Shown here: positions 33,201-44,319 of the stretch, in pieces
How the letters are laid out: each line of letters opens with the position of its first letter
How positions within the stretch are numbered: the stretch's first letter is position 1
Source: Sanghuangporus weigelae
Taxonomy: Eukaryota; Basidiomycota; Agaricomycetes; Hymenochaetales; Hymenochaetaceae
Direction of reading: 5' to 3'
NCBI GenBank assembly: GCA_033182465.1
Contig: CP137318.1
Span: forward strand, 186,001 to 250,000
Length of the DNA stretch: 64,000 nucleotides
The notes under the pieces: generated by a model
The model's database searches: none
What the model saw: the letters and a program-made list of their open reading frames with translations, nothing else
What the model was told of the DNA's origin: nothing
Made by a program: the position numbers and the translations under genes

Positions 33201-34035
33201 GCCATATATGACCGTTCGACTGGATCCGTTTCGGACGGAGTAAATGCTGGTTTTAATAGGTAGGGCTCGCCTTTTGCTCCTGATATCACGCGATGACTAT
33301 CTTAATTGCTTCGCTAGTCCTGCGGCAGGCGCAATGTTTTCTCTATTAGCACTGAAGTGAGTGGCACGTCAACGTGCGGGCAAGTACGTTTCTAACTTTC
33401 GATTCAGTACTTCGATTCAGTCATCAATTATTCTCCCCTCAGACGGAAGCACAATTCCTTCCGGGAACTCGTCAAGTAGTGGCGGTGGTTCCGGAACGAA
33501 TGCAGGAGCGATTGCCGGTGGGGTCGTAGCCGGAGTAGTCGCTCTGTCCGCTATTCTGGCTGGTTTATTCTTTTGGATGAGACGACGACGGAGACTACAC
33601 CAGGAATACGAGAGCAAGGTAGCTCCTATCCCAATCATGCCTTCGGATCTCAGTTCTCGAGGGTATACTACGACTCTAAGTACATCACGAGAAATGCCCT
33701 CCGCCTCAGACAGTACCAACAGTCCGGCTGAGCAAAGAGTGCTGTTGGATGCAGACAAGCGGTCGCCTCTAGACAGGTCAGAACCGAGCAGTGCAAGCGA
33801 CACGGACGCAACCGCGGGGAATAACTTCCGAGCGCGACCAGTGGCGTCTCCTCCAGGGAATGATAGAGTGCGGGAGTTCGCGGATGTTCTTCGTGGGGCG
33901 CTAGACGATCGCGAGCATCTGACGCGAGAAATTACTAACATACGACAGGAGCTTGAGCTACTCAGGCGAACGGCGTCGTATGTAGACGAGGCCCCTCCCT
34001 CCTATGCCGGTTCATCGTCGGGTCGATACGACTAG
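30236..34035 (+). CDS. gtaA: GtaA-type glutaminase, secreted and membrane-anchored (copy A)
   Basis: Many short introns. The start at 30236 gives a signal peptide (hydrophobic VQFAIVLAWLFATVVIAQ). Then come the diagnostic N-terminal block of fungal glutaminase A (ALPLAVRSPYLSVWLEQGN), AFGWYSSVVVDD, NWPTLGIAVDWTAI, the DUF-type catalytic-region block SVNTVDTLYAAFPALLYLNP, HDYGVEE and WTTDAIA..HINLFYG. After LFSLLALK-like sequence there is a Ser/Gly stalk, a transmembrane segment (GAIAGGVVAGVVALSAILAG), an RRRRR stop-transfer and a Ser-rich tail of about 130 residues. Known: GtaA enzymes deamidate glutamine to glutamate. Inferred: cell-surface enzyme. First exon 30236-30463, second 30596-30778, third from 30853. 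It is tandem with a paralogue 0.7 kb downstream. Confidence 0.8.
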
Positions 34036-34756
34036 TCAGGTTTTTCATTGTACTTTAGTTTCTCCTCCAGTCCTTCGATGTTCAACTTCAAGTACTTGGT
34101 TCACGATTATCTTTCACTTTTCTTTCATTCAAAGGATAACGAATATGCTTCTCATTTTACTTGGCGGATGTAATCAACACATCATACTCATACTCACTCT
34201 GTATTTGTCGAAGTAGAATATGTTACAAGCGTCACTAGTATGGAATAAAGTTCAAGGTCGGATATTTACGTGACCGTAACGTAACGTTACGGAACGCGAA
34301 GGGGTCACGTTGATCCGATTCACGCACGTTGACGACCAAATTACTTCAGAAAATACATCCCTGCCCTCGGTCCTCCGTTTCAATCATTCCGTTCAAAGTC
34401 TCTTTATTCAAATGCGCTCGCGGGAGCTCCTACGGGAAAGTGCCAGTACAAAACGGGATTCTAGAATCTGGACACGGTATACCACATGGGGCAGCTCTGA
34501 GTACCATCACGCCTGAAAATCAACGAAGCATCATAACGTTCGACCCAAATGGAACACCAAAGGGCAACGCTTCGGACGTATCGTTTCCATATACTCCAGT
34601 ATGTGAGGGGTTCTCTGAATCTGGAGCAAGACGACGTTGCCGAGATGATCTGCCTCTGCAATTATCACTAGATCAAAGACGCTCGGTGATGATGAAAGAT
34701 TTATATACTCTCATGACTGCTGAAGAGACACCTCTTTGCCTCCTTTGCTGAACACC
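34036..34756. promoter_or_regulatory. Spacer between tandem glutaminase genes with a nested palindrome
   Basis: Holds the 3' end region of copy A and the promoter of copy B. At 34268-34310 there is an inverted repeat ACGTGACC..GGTCACGT with the inner palindrome CGTAACGTTACG. A TTATATA phrase near 34700 lies about 55 bp before the start codon at 34757. An open frame at 34329-34751 has no recognisable family and is not called. Confidence 0.4.
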
Positions 34757-37700
34757 ATGCGCGTCAACAGTCTTCAACTTTTGCTGTTGGCGGTATGGTT
34801 CACCAGAATAGCTGCGCAAAACGGACCAGCCGATTGGACGGCTTCTCCTTTCAATCCTCCAGCTCTTCCACTCGCTGTACGCTCCCCGTATCTGAACACC
34901 TGGCTTCAACAAGGAAATAATCCACCCAGTCTTAGCGGTACCTGGCCTCGACTGTGGGATGCTGGCGGGGTAGGTAGCCTTGTACTTCTATTTGATTTTG
35001 GGGATGTCTTGACCTGCTTTTGTTCTGAAGATTACTGGATGGTACGCGTCAGTCGTAGTCGATGACCAAGCATATAGGATCATGGGAGCCGCGACCATCC
35101 CAGATGTGCAAAATGCGAACCAGAGTGCTGTCGAGTTCACAGCGACGCGAACATCGTTCATCTTCAATGCCGGGCCTATGCAGATCAATGCATCATTCAT
35201 TAGTCCTGTTGAAGTAAGAAATTTATTTGTTTCAGTGATTTCGTTTCCCAGCATCTCCTCGCTCGCTATCTCTAGCCTTCAGATATCTTGCGCCAATCTC
35301 TTCCGTTCAGCTACTTATCAATGTCGGCGAGCTCCACCGATGGAAATGCACATAATCTGCGGATGTACTCAGATATTTCAGGCGGTGAGAGCAGATCCCT
35401 TTTGGCTACCCACTGTCATCTTGACTTGATGGCTCGTCAAGAATTCATTGCAGGGAATACGTCTGAAATCGCACAGTGGGCGTGGAGTGAGGATAGTGAC
35501 TATGTTGTTTTATCAATGTGGCTTGCGACGCAGCAGGGCTATACAGAATTCGACAACCACGCTCAAGATGCTACCGAGTATTATGCGCTCAAAAAGGTCA
35601 GTGGCTGCTAAAGTGTCGAATAACATTCACGAAATGACTGCTTCATGTAAACAGATATCGGGAACTACAGTTTCGTGGGCCATCACGGAGGATACTGTAA
35701 ATCGTGCGAATGCGGCGAACACGAGCGTTACGCTCGGAAATACTGACGATGCTACGTTCCGTCCTGTCTCGACGTACGTTTGGTCCTTCTTGGGCTTTTC
35801 GCGGTATTCGTCTTAAAATCACACAGGAATTGGCCGACTCTTGGGATCGCCGTAGACTGGGGTAGTATTCAGCAGACGCCAGAACCAGCAGTCTGGGCTA
35901 TCGGCGTTGTTCGTAGCCCATCAATACTATATCGAACCTCTTCCGGCTCTCTCGAGGAAAGATATCCATATTTCCTAACAAATTACTCTGATGGAGCGAG
36001 CGTCGTATGTTCATGCTCTTTTTTACTGTATTCCATTTCTGGACTTGATTTTCTGAGGGCACTACGTTTCAAGGCAAAGGCATTCCTTGATGACTTTTCG
36101 AGGGCGGCGGCAAACGCTGCTGTACTTGACGCGCAGCTCAGCGCATCCGGTTCACAAATCTCATCAGACTACGCTCATCTGCTTGCTTTGAGTACACGCC
36201 AGGCTTTTGGAGGTTTGGACATAACGGTATCTAGAGCCGGGGACGGAAGTTGGAATACGTGGGATGTCAAAGCTTTCATGAAGAACATGGGTGGACTGGG
36301 CACAGATATTTCAGGGTATGCTCAAGGCTGAGATTCTACAGGTTATTTCCGATTATCGCGTTACTAAAAATAAAAAAAATCAGCGACGCTTTAAGCGTTT
36401 CCACAGTGGATACTCTGTATGCCGCTTTTCCGGCATTGCTGTATCTAAATCCTGATTTAGGAGGTTACCTCTTATCGCCTCTTCTGGAGTACGAATATAC
36501 ATCGTCGAACTCTCTGTCTTACGCTGTGAAGAATGCCGGTAGGACATTCATTCATAGAAAGAACATCTTCCCCCATCGCTTATTGTACATACCTAACAGG
36601 CTCTGCTTATCCAAACGCAACAGCGGACAAATCTATGGCGTCGGATTACGGCGTAGAAGGTGAGTGATCAGCTTGCTCGCTCTTTTTTTCCCAGTCCTCA
36701 TTTCATCCCTTGACAGAGACTGCCAATATGCTCATCATGACACTGGCTTATTCTCAGAGATCGGGTAATGGTACTTTCCTAAGCAGACATGTAAGCTTTA
36801 CCTTCTTTAGGTCAGAGCTTAACGGTGTTTAACATCACACAGTATTCTTTGCTCAGCGAATGGGCGGAATACCTAGGAAATAACACGCTTGAGCCTTCAA
36901 ATCAGTGAGCGTGTATTTCTTCATTTAGCTCCGAAGTTTTCTCATTTGGGCATTGCGTTCTAGGAAAACCGCTGATTTCATTCCCGATTCCGGCATCCCT
37001 GTGAACAACCAGACGAACCTGGCGCTTAAAGGGATTCTTGCGATCGCGAGCATGGCGAAGATAGCAGAGGCTGCAGGCAAAAAGGACGACCAGAGCCGAT
37101 TCAATGTTAGTCGACATCGTTTCTTATTTGTTGTTTGACGCTCCGAATTCATCACTAATTTTACGTATTAGAACACGGCAATAAGTTATATCGCACAATG
37201 GCAGAACAACACCATGCCATCGCACAACTCACATGTTAATCTCGTATATGGTGATGACGACAGAAGCGGGTTGTTTTACAACCTCTACGCCGATAAGCTA
37301 CTTCAGCTGAATCTCGTCACGAGCTTCGTGTATGATGTAGTGACCACATTCTACACCAATACAGCTGGTGAGTTGTCAATGGAGTAGCTTGGATTTGTAT
37401 TGACTTGCTTTCCGACTAGATCAACTACCATTTGGCTTGCCATTGGATTCCAGTCAGACTAATCGTACGATGACTCGTACGTTTCCAGTATCGTACCAGT
37501 GGATTCTTTCCTGAAACTCCCTTCTAGATTGGTTGATGTTCGCTGCTTCGACCGTGACCAATCCCTCAACTCGCGATAAGATATTGTCCCAAATTCACGC
37601 GTATGCATCCTCCAGCCTGAATAACACAGTTCTGTCGACCACGTACAACCCATCAACGGGAACTATCTTTAGTGAAACGCATGCCGGGATAAATAGGTGA

Positions 37701-38051
37701 GCTCGGAAAAAGGTAGTTCACTTTCTTGCGCTCAATGGTTCATCTCTAGCCCTGCATCCGGATCAGTGTTCGCCCTATTGGCGTTGAAGTACGTCGTCGA
37801 GTTTTGGCTCATCTCTTCTGCAAGACTGACGGCATCTCAGTACTACGATTAGGTCCATTGATGTACCCTCCATTGATGTACCCTCGGGTGATTCGAGCCT
37901 TACTATTCTCACGAGCCTCAGTACGCAGATGAGCACGGAAGGAGCGAGTCCGACTAATACCGACGAGGATTCTTCAAGCACATTGACTCCTGAGGCGAAC
38001 ATCAGATTTATAATAGCAGCCTTGGTGATCTTGTTTACTGTCTTCTCTTGA
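34757..38051 (+). CDS. gtaA: GtaA-type glutaminase, predicted GPI-anchored (copy B)
   Basis: Paralogue of the preceding gene with the same order of blocks and similar intron positions: signal peptide (LQLLLLAVWFTRIAAQ), ALPLAVRSPYLNTWLQQGN, NWPTLGIAVDWGSI, AKAFLDDFSRAAANAA, SVSTVDTLYAAFPALLYLNP-like block and WLMFAASTVTN. Unlike copy A it ends, after a Ser/Thr-rich stalk with a short duplication (SIDVPSIDVPS), in a hydrophobic tail (FIIAALVILFTVFS) with no cytoplasmic part, the form of a GPI-anchor signal. Role as for copy A: extracellular glutamine to glutamate. It probably arose by tandem duplication. Phases were not checked for every intron. Confidence 0.8.
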
Positions 38052-38398
38052 CGTGCCGGAGACTTTTGCCCTTATCAAGACGCAACGTACTACTATAGTG
38101 ACGGATGTAGAATGTACGGACTTGTCTTATGCCCTTGAGCACACATTTTTTCCTTGGCAATCAATATCTGATATATGCATACTTTCTGGAGAAATGGGTG
38201 TACCTACATAAGACATTGGCGAGATGACAGGTAGTTCCCATTGATTTTGGGAGGTTGAAAATTGGTTTTCAAGTGGTGGTGGTGGATGTAATGTGAGAAT
38301 ATTGAGCCAAAGAAAGACTTGATAGGATTCGGAATTTTCTCATTGATCTGATCATCGTCGCATTCGTCCTCGACCTGGTGTATCGTCGACCTTGAGCA

Positions 38399-39032
38399 AT
38401 GCTGCCATCATCACATTCGCAGAATCTTTACGAATATCCAGCATCGTCTAGCGGCACTCTGTATCCTGCCAGTAGCCATGATTCTCTTTCATTCTCGACT
38501 TCCGGGCCTTCTCAGCTGACGGCCGACATGAACGGACCGGAATTGTTCAATCACAACATAAAGATGGCTCTGCAGTTTGCGGAAGTCATTCAGCGCCTTG
38601 CAAAGTCTGCATCGGATGGGATGTGAGCCAAGGGTTTATGTGCTGAACTCTTCCAGAAGCTTATTCAATTCAATGTACAGAGAACAAGCATTTCACCCTG
38701 CTGCAGAGTCTAGCCCATTGTCAGCATCGGGTGAGCAGCTTTTCATGGCACTGCTTATTTTATGTCTGCTCACGCAGCAACTAGCTGATTTAGCCTCTTT
38801 GCGACACTACATCGAGATGTTTACCGCTCATCTCGTCAGCACGGGCGTTGGCGCTCTTCCAATGATTTCATTTCCGCCAGACGGGTCTGCTCCGACTCTG
38901 CCGACTGAGACTGAACTACTGGAGGGGACTACGAAAGCTGTGACAGCCATGTATGCTCGTCAAAAGCAGATCCAGGATAATAATGCGGTGGTGGCGAGCC
39001 TGTTGTCTGCGCCAGATGGTTCACGTCGTTGA
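38399..39032 (+). CDS. Hypothetical protein, 199 aa, two exons
   Basis: Exon 1 is 38399-38622 (MLPSSHSQNLYEYPASSSG, Ser/Pro-rich and probably disordered). The intron is 38623-38656 (GT..AG, only 34 nt, very short) and exon 2 is 38657-39032; phases agree and give 199 residues. Exon 2 has a helical, Leu-rich region (LFMALLILCLLTQQLADLASL, possibly dimerising rather than membrane) and a charged C-terminal helix (KAVTAMYARQKQIQ). No conserved domain is recognised; the disordered N-terminus plus helical bundle would fit a regulatory protein. Alternatively the two parts are separate and the intron is spurious. Confidence 0.5.
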
Positions 39033-39296
39033 GGTGGCAACACCTGCTTGATGACCTGCAGGCTCCTACGTTGGCGAAATTATCGCGAGCTTCGATAAGA
39101 GCCGAGAGCTTGTGGTCCATGTCACTACCAGACCCTCATCTAAGACCTGCAAGGGTCAAAGAGGATTCGCGCTTATCATTGCGATCAAAGTGGCTCGGAC
39201 GGTTTGTGGCTTGTATAATTTTTATATAAGCCTCCCTGCCTATGATCCGGCCTACATCTTTATCTTCATTAACGACCTACCTGCCTGGCGCAGCGG
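39033..39296. other. Short intergenic region
   Basis: No gene. A TTTATATAAG phrase at about 39218-39227 lies about 75 bp before the next start codon and could be its TATA element. Confidence 0.35.
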
Positions 39297-40200
39297 ATGG
39301 CATCCACACTCACTTGCTTATTCTCTCTTTACGATGCGGCAACGCCTGAACACCTTCAATACTTACATGACCCGGACCTCGGCGGGAACATGAAAAAATG
39401 CGTACGAATCGATGCCCCTGGTACTCGCGATGCGACTCTTTTCATTCATATTCCTCCGACACAGCGTGGGCATCCGAAGCACATCAGATATTCGACTGCG
39501 ACAGTGACGACAATGGCTGCTCGCAAGGCAGAAATACGCACTCAGGAAACCGTGTTCGTCAAATGGGGTCTTGACAAGCATCGCGTCAAAGCGCTACGTC
39601 ACGAGGCTGGTTTCTATGCGAATGAATTGCGCAGTCTCCAGGGAACGTTCGTTCCGAGGCTCATCGGCTACTACGAGTCGACCAACAAGAACGAGTACTT
39701 TGCGCTCTCGGTCTTTGAGCATTGCTTTGGAGGGATACCGTCTGATAATGCGGAGTATCAGTGCGTATCAGATTAATCGTCATTTGAGAGGACAGGATTG
39801 ACTCATTCGCTTGGGTAGTCGGCAATACATGATGGCCGCGTGCGCAATTCATGCAGCAGGAGTCGAACATGGCCAACTTGCCGATGGATACATGGAAGAA
39901 GGCAGTCGCATCGATCATCACGTCTTTTTCGACAAGTACGGTCATGCTCGTATCGTCGACTTCACTCGTGCAGAACGGCACAAGTGCGTCGGTGCGCAGC
40001 TTCACGTCCCAGGAGCAGTTGGAAAGGGGAAATTTTGCGAAGAACTCACATATCTTGAAACCGTCATCGGTGATCGTTTGACGGGACTCTCCGCGAACGA
40101 TGCTGAGAGACGCAGACGCGAGGAACATAAAAGAAAAGCAGAGAGGGAGCAGTGCATTAGGTACAACCGTGGTCCAGCTTTGCCCTATATTCGAACTTAG
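39297..40200 (+). CDS. Divergent protein kinase-like protein, 281 aa
   Basis: Exons 39297-39760 and 39819-40200, phases consistent. The N-lobe has TVFVKW (the Lys of the VAIK strand) and a helix with Glu (HEAGFYANELRSLQG), then VPRLIGYYES. The C-lobe has AIHAAGVEHGQL where a catalytic loop belongs, and HARIVDFTRA, so DFT stands in for DFG and the HRD Asp is not evident. A basic C-terminal tail follows (RRRREEHKRKAERE). At 281 residues it holds little more than the kinase fold. The family, recognised only by pattern, is common in basidiomycetes and probably has weak or no catalysis. Substrate and pathway unknown. Confidence 0.6.
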
Positions 40201-40442
40201 TCGCTTTTCCTGTGACGCCCGTTGATAAGAGAATCTGGTTTCTGTTGAGTTAAGCGACGATTATTGGCACGTGAACAAAATAAACCACTTTCGATTTCGA
40301 ACTCAAATTCCTTACCTCCTTCACTCATTCTACAACTTGGTTTCCTTGTGTAGCCGTCATATTTGCTAGAAAGTAGAAGCTTTCCCAGCTGTTCGACCCG
40401 AGTGAAATATAGGCTGTTAGTAAGCAGAAAGGAGAGCAGACT

Positions 40443-41355
40443 ATGGACGCAGAGCGGTTGCTAGCAATGTCAGAGGTGTCGATGGAGTACGCGGCACTGA
40501 AGAACGATGACCACTGTCCGAAGGGAATGTACATTATTCCTTCTGCGGATTCTATACTGTCATGGGACGGTGTGCTCTTTGTTCACCAAGGTGCGTCCAT
40601 CACGGCCGTAGCAAATACCAATTTCTGACCCGCCAAATCGACTATGTATGTAATGTGGTTTGACTGGACAGGATACTATGCCGATTCGATACTAAAGTTT
40701 CGTGTGCGCTTCCCATTCACGTATCCTGCACGCCCTCCAGCAGTGACTTTCGCGACGGATGTCTTCCACTCCCTGATCTCCAATGAAGATGGGACGTTGA
40801 ATCTGGAACCACGGTTTTCTCCGTGGAGGTACAGTTCTTCATTATACAGATAAAGATAAATCATAACTTGGATTGTATCTTTCGATTCTATAGACCCAAG
40901 CAAGATCATGTTTTCCATCTTCTTCATTGGATCAAAGTCATCTTCAAGAAAGGCGCGCTCGACAATATCAAGGAAAGCGATGCCTTGAATAAGGAAGCTT
41001 TCAGGTGAAGTAAAATGTAATCCATTCTATTTAGAAGGCGCTGACCTTTCTTCTCTTCGTACAGGCTGTAAGTTAGTTTTCTTCGAGTTTTGTGCCGGGA
41101 AATGTTTCTGAAGAGTGATGATTCGCCAGGTATCGTGACTCGACTCAGTCATTCGCAGCGTTAGCAACACAATCGGCGATGCTATCACAAACAGCTCCTG
41201 CTCTGTTCGAGAATGCACATTCATCGGCAAGGAAATCACAGGCGCAAATACACGATATTGTTGTCCTCCGAGAGTCTCGTGAGGAGGAGCTGGATCCATT
41301 CCGGACTAAACTTGGACTTCATCCCTGGGCTCGCAGCGATGAGCAAAGATCATGA
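40443..41355 (+). CDS. AKTIP/FTS-like ubiquitin E2 variant, 214 aa, with a 3-nt exon
   Basis: Exons 40443-40590, 40672-40828, 40894-41004, 41065-41067 (GCT only) and 41130-41355; all phases fit and the total is 645 nt. The protein shows the UBC fold: PKGMYIIPSADSILSWDGVLF, then FPFTYPARPPAVTFATDVFHSLI, but where an active E2 has its catalytic Cys it reads DGTLNLEPRFSPW, so it is an inactive variant of the AKTIP/FTS type. Known: FTS partners Hook proteins and FHIP to link cargo to dynein, including in filamentous fungi. The 3-nt exon restores Leu-Tyr in NKEAFRLYRDS, matching NPEAAVLYEKD in human AKTIP; without it the frame still holds but the Leu is lost. Confidence 0.75.
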
Positions 41356-41609
41356 TGACAAGAAATTGCTGTCCTCTTTTATCTCGAACTATCTACACCT
41401 ATCAGATATTGTGCAACATGAATTCACGAAGCGTTAACTTCATCTCAGATTGCCAAGTGTAACCTCATATCAAAAAGTCACGGGACCGTGGGTTACGCTG
41501 TCCGCCATTGAGTCATCATTCGGGAAACGGGAGTACTGCTTTGCTCCGTCACCGTCGTCGCGACGGCGGCGGACTTGCTCACTGCTCACTAACTAACTTA
41601 CTGCAAACT

Positions 41610-43747
41610 ATGACAACCAACGGTTGCCCGGAGGAAGTGGCTGGCGGTCGTGTTGGTGCTGGTAACGTCGGTAGCGACAAGCCTCCTATCGCCACGGGTG
41701 CAAAGGGAACTCAGAAGAGGTCGAACAAGATGTCTAGTGGACAGTCTATCAATCATCTGTTGAACTTCTCTCTACCTCCCAGACAGACGAATATCCTGCA
41801 GAGTTTACCGAGGCGGAGTAGGAGGACTGCCCCGGGATATGGTGTTTGGAACAAAGAGAGTGAGTAGGATGCGAGTTGTCCGATATTATAAGAAGGATTC
41901 TGAGTTCGTTACAGAATTCGTCAACGCTCAGTACAGGTTCGTTATGAAGCCTTCTGGAGATTACACAGTACATTTTGCGGACCCCGATATGTATGTCGAG
42001 TAGCTCCTACTCTTCATTTAATTCTGATGGGACATCCACAGATTCTTCCAATGGCAGGATATCTTGCAGGTTATCATTCCTCGCACTTCAGCTTTCGCTT
42101 CGGCGGCTGGCCGTCAAGAAGAGTTCTCTAGTCTAGACGAAGGACACACAACATGCCCTATTTGCTTATCGTCCCCTTCAGCACCTAGAATGACCAAATG
42201 TGGACATGTTCGTATCTCCCGTCGATTCCCTCCTGTCTTTCCAACTGACCATTTTGTAGGTCTTTTGTTACCCCTGTGTACTTCATTATCTCAGCACATC
42301 CGATTATGCAAAGTGGAATCGTTGTCCAATATGTTTCGACTCGATCAACGAAAAGCAGCTCAAGAGTGTCAAGTGGTACGATGAACCGAGCCCACAGGAG
42401 GACGCTACAGAGACTTCGACGGAAACCTCGTCGTCGTCGTCTCATGTAGAACTTTCGGGCGACTCTTTTAAACCCGGCTCAATGTTGCGCATGCGTTTGA
42501 TGGAGCGACCGCAAATAACGACGCTTGCCCTTCCCAGGTCACGAACGTGGCCTTCTGAGGTCATATCCCCTCATCAGGCACCCTTCCATTTCCTGCCCGA
42601 TGTATACAGGTTCTCACGTTTCATGCTTGCGACACCTGACTACCTTATCTCGAATTTATCTCGGGACCTCGACGAACTTGCTGCTGAGCGTCGTATCCTT
42701 GCAGGGATGAAGGATGATTTAGGCGTGAGCTTTGTGGACCTGGCTGACGCGAAGGTCCGACAACAGATAGTGAAGGCATCTGCTCTCGATACTCCGGAGC
42801 TGAGGGAGGCAATTTCGCGCGTTGAACAGGGCGTGCGCGATATTAAGCGGAGGAACGAAGAAAGAGGAAGACGTCGTGATGAACGATCACGTAATCCGGA
42901 AACTCAAGACGTTGGGGAAGTTCCGGAAGCTTTGCTAGAGGTACAGGGCAGCGTGCCTGTGACCAAGCCATCCTCTGCAAATCGGGGACAACGATCTAGG
43001 AGGAACTTGAACCCTCCACCACCGTCGACATCGACATACTATTTCTATCAAGCAGCTTCAGGAATCCCGATATTTCTTCATCCACTTGATATTAGGATTC
43101 TTCTTTCGCACTTTGAGAGATATGCAGCCTTTCCGGACACGATTTCTGTTCGGGTAGATGCATCGTCTGAGGGGTCTGTTGATGCTGAGCTTAGAAGGCG
43201 ATGCAAATATCTCGCTCACATGCCGGAAAGTGCTGATGTCGTTTTCATCGAAGCGGATCTCACGACTATCGTCGGCGAGGAGACTATTCGGGCTTTCGAC
43301 GCTCCTTTACGAGCGCGACGCGCAAAGCGTCGGGATCGGTTCAAGAAGGAAGAGCGGGCGAAAGTTCGTGCTGAGGAGAGGGAGCGCGAGAAGTTCAGAA
43401 TTCCCGCGATTCCCGTCCCTCAGAGCCCTAGGTTTGACCTCAGCGAGATTGTTGCAACGTCACCTGAGCGTCCTCTGACGCCAGAGGAGATCATCGTTGA
43501 AAATTCAACTCCTTCAACGGAACCCCAGTCGCAAGCAGGCGCATGGGGCCAGCGGAGCTTTGCCTCTGCTGCTCAGAGCGGCCGTGCTGGAGCAACCCTT
43601 CCAAGTCGTCCAATACGCGATGCGGTAGATGAAGACGAGTGGGATATTGATGCTGCGTGGCATGAGATGCAACGATCTGGTGGTGGACGTCGGAAGCGCC
43701 CGAACAGGATGGTTGTGCTTGGTGGTACCGGAGGTAGACGAAGGTAA
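41610..43747 (+). CDS. MAG2: RING-finger E3 ligase of the RNF10/Mag2 family, 659 aa
   Basis: Exons 41610-41859, 41915-41990, 42042-42207 and 42260-43747, phases consistent. Family blocks in order: NHLLNFSLPPRQ (near residue 45), EFVNAQYRFVMKPSGDY, DPDIFFQWQDILQV, a C3HC4 RING (CPIC..CGHVFCYPC..CPIC, about residues 145-190), then YYFYQAASGIPIFLHPLDI and IRILLSHFERY, and a basic, Trp-containing tail ending RMVVLGGTGGRRR. Known: RNF10 and yeast Mag2 are cytosolic ligases that ubiquitinate small-subunit ribosomal proteins in 40S quality control. The length matches the family. All RING Cys and His are present, so it is probably active. Confidence 0.85.
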
Positions 43748-44319
43748 TTTGTATAACTCGAACTTTTGTCTCTTGCAGCTCTTTACAGATATGGATCATG
43801 CGGCGTGTAACAATAGGTTAAAGATCAAAAAGTCAAATATTATCATCAACAGTGCCACTCCCTTCCGATCCAGATTTTGCATTTGATCGATGTAAGCGTC
43901 GCGTCGGCTTTCTTCCCGTCGAATTCATTCCAAAACGGGATGCAATTTAGACGACGATTCCTGTGTTTTGGGGCCAATACTGATGTCTGAAAAATCACCA
44001 TGATCAAGCAATGTGTTCTTTGGATCTCGCGTCATGCTCATCCTAAATATTGTTTCATTTATTTTGCATGTCAGAATAATCTCTCGTTCCCGGGGTACAA
44101 CCTTGATGTCGATGGATTAGACACTGTGTAATTACAACAACAATTATTTAAAAAAAATGCTGGCATCCAACTGATATCGATTGAGTCAGACTCAGAGCAA
44201 AGGTGTGTGAAAAGAAAGATTAGTCAGCGAATCACGTGCACGATTCCATAACTCAAATTCCAAAGTCGATCCTTTGCTTCGTCACCCATGTCCTGCGTTT
44301 CTTTCTCCCATCCTGCTCG
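43748..44319. other. Intergenic, no gene
   Basis: Contains the 3' region of the RING gene and the promoter region of the F-box-like gene. AT-rich around 43800-44170, with no exon and no repeat. Confidence 0.5.

Noticed and set aside
34329-34751. Plus-strand frame of 140 codons upstream of the second glutaminase
   Set aside because: Promoter position, no family, and the opposite strand is equally open.
38577-39032. Extra intron at GGTGAG near 38727 in the 199-aa gene
   Set aside because: Removing it breaks the phase, whereas the uninterrupted exon is fully open.
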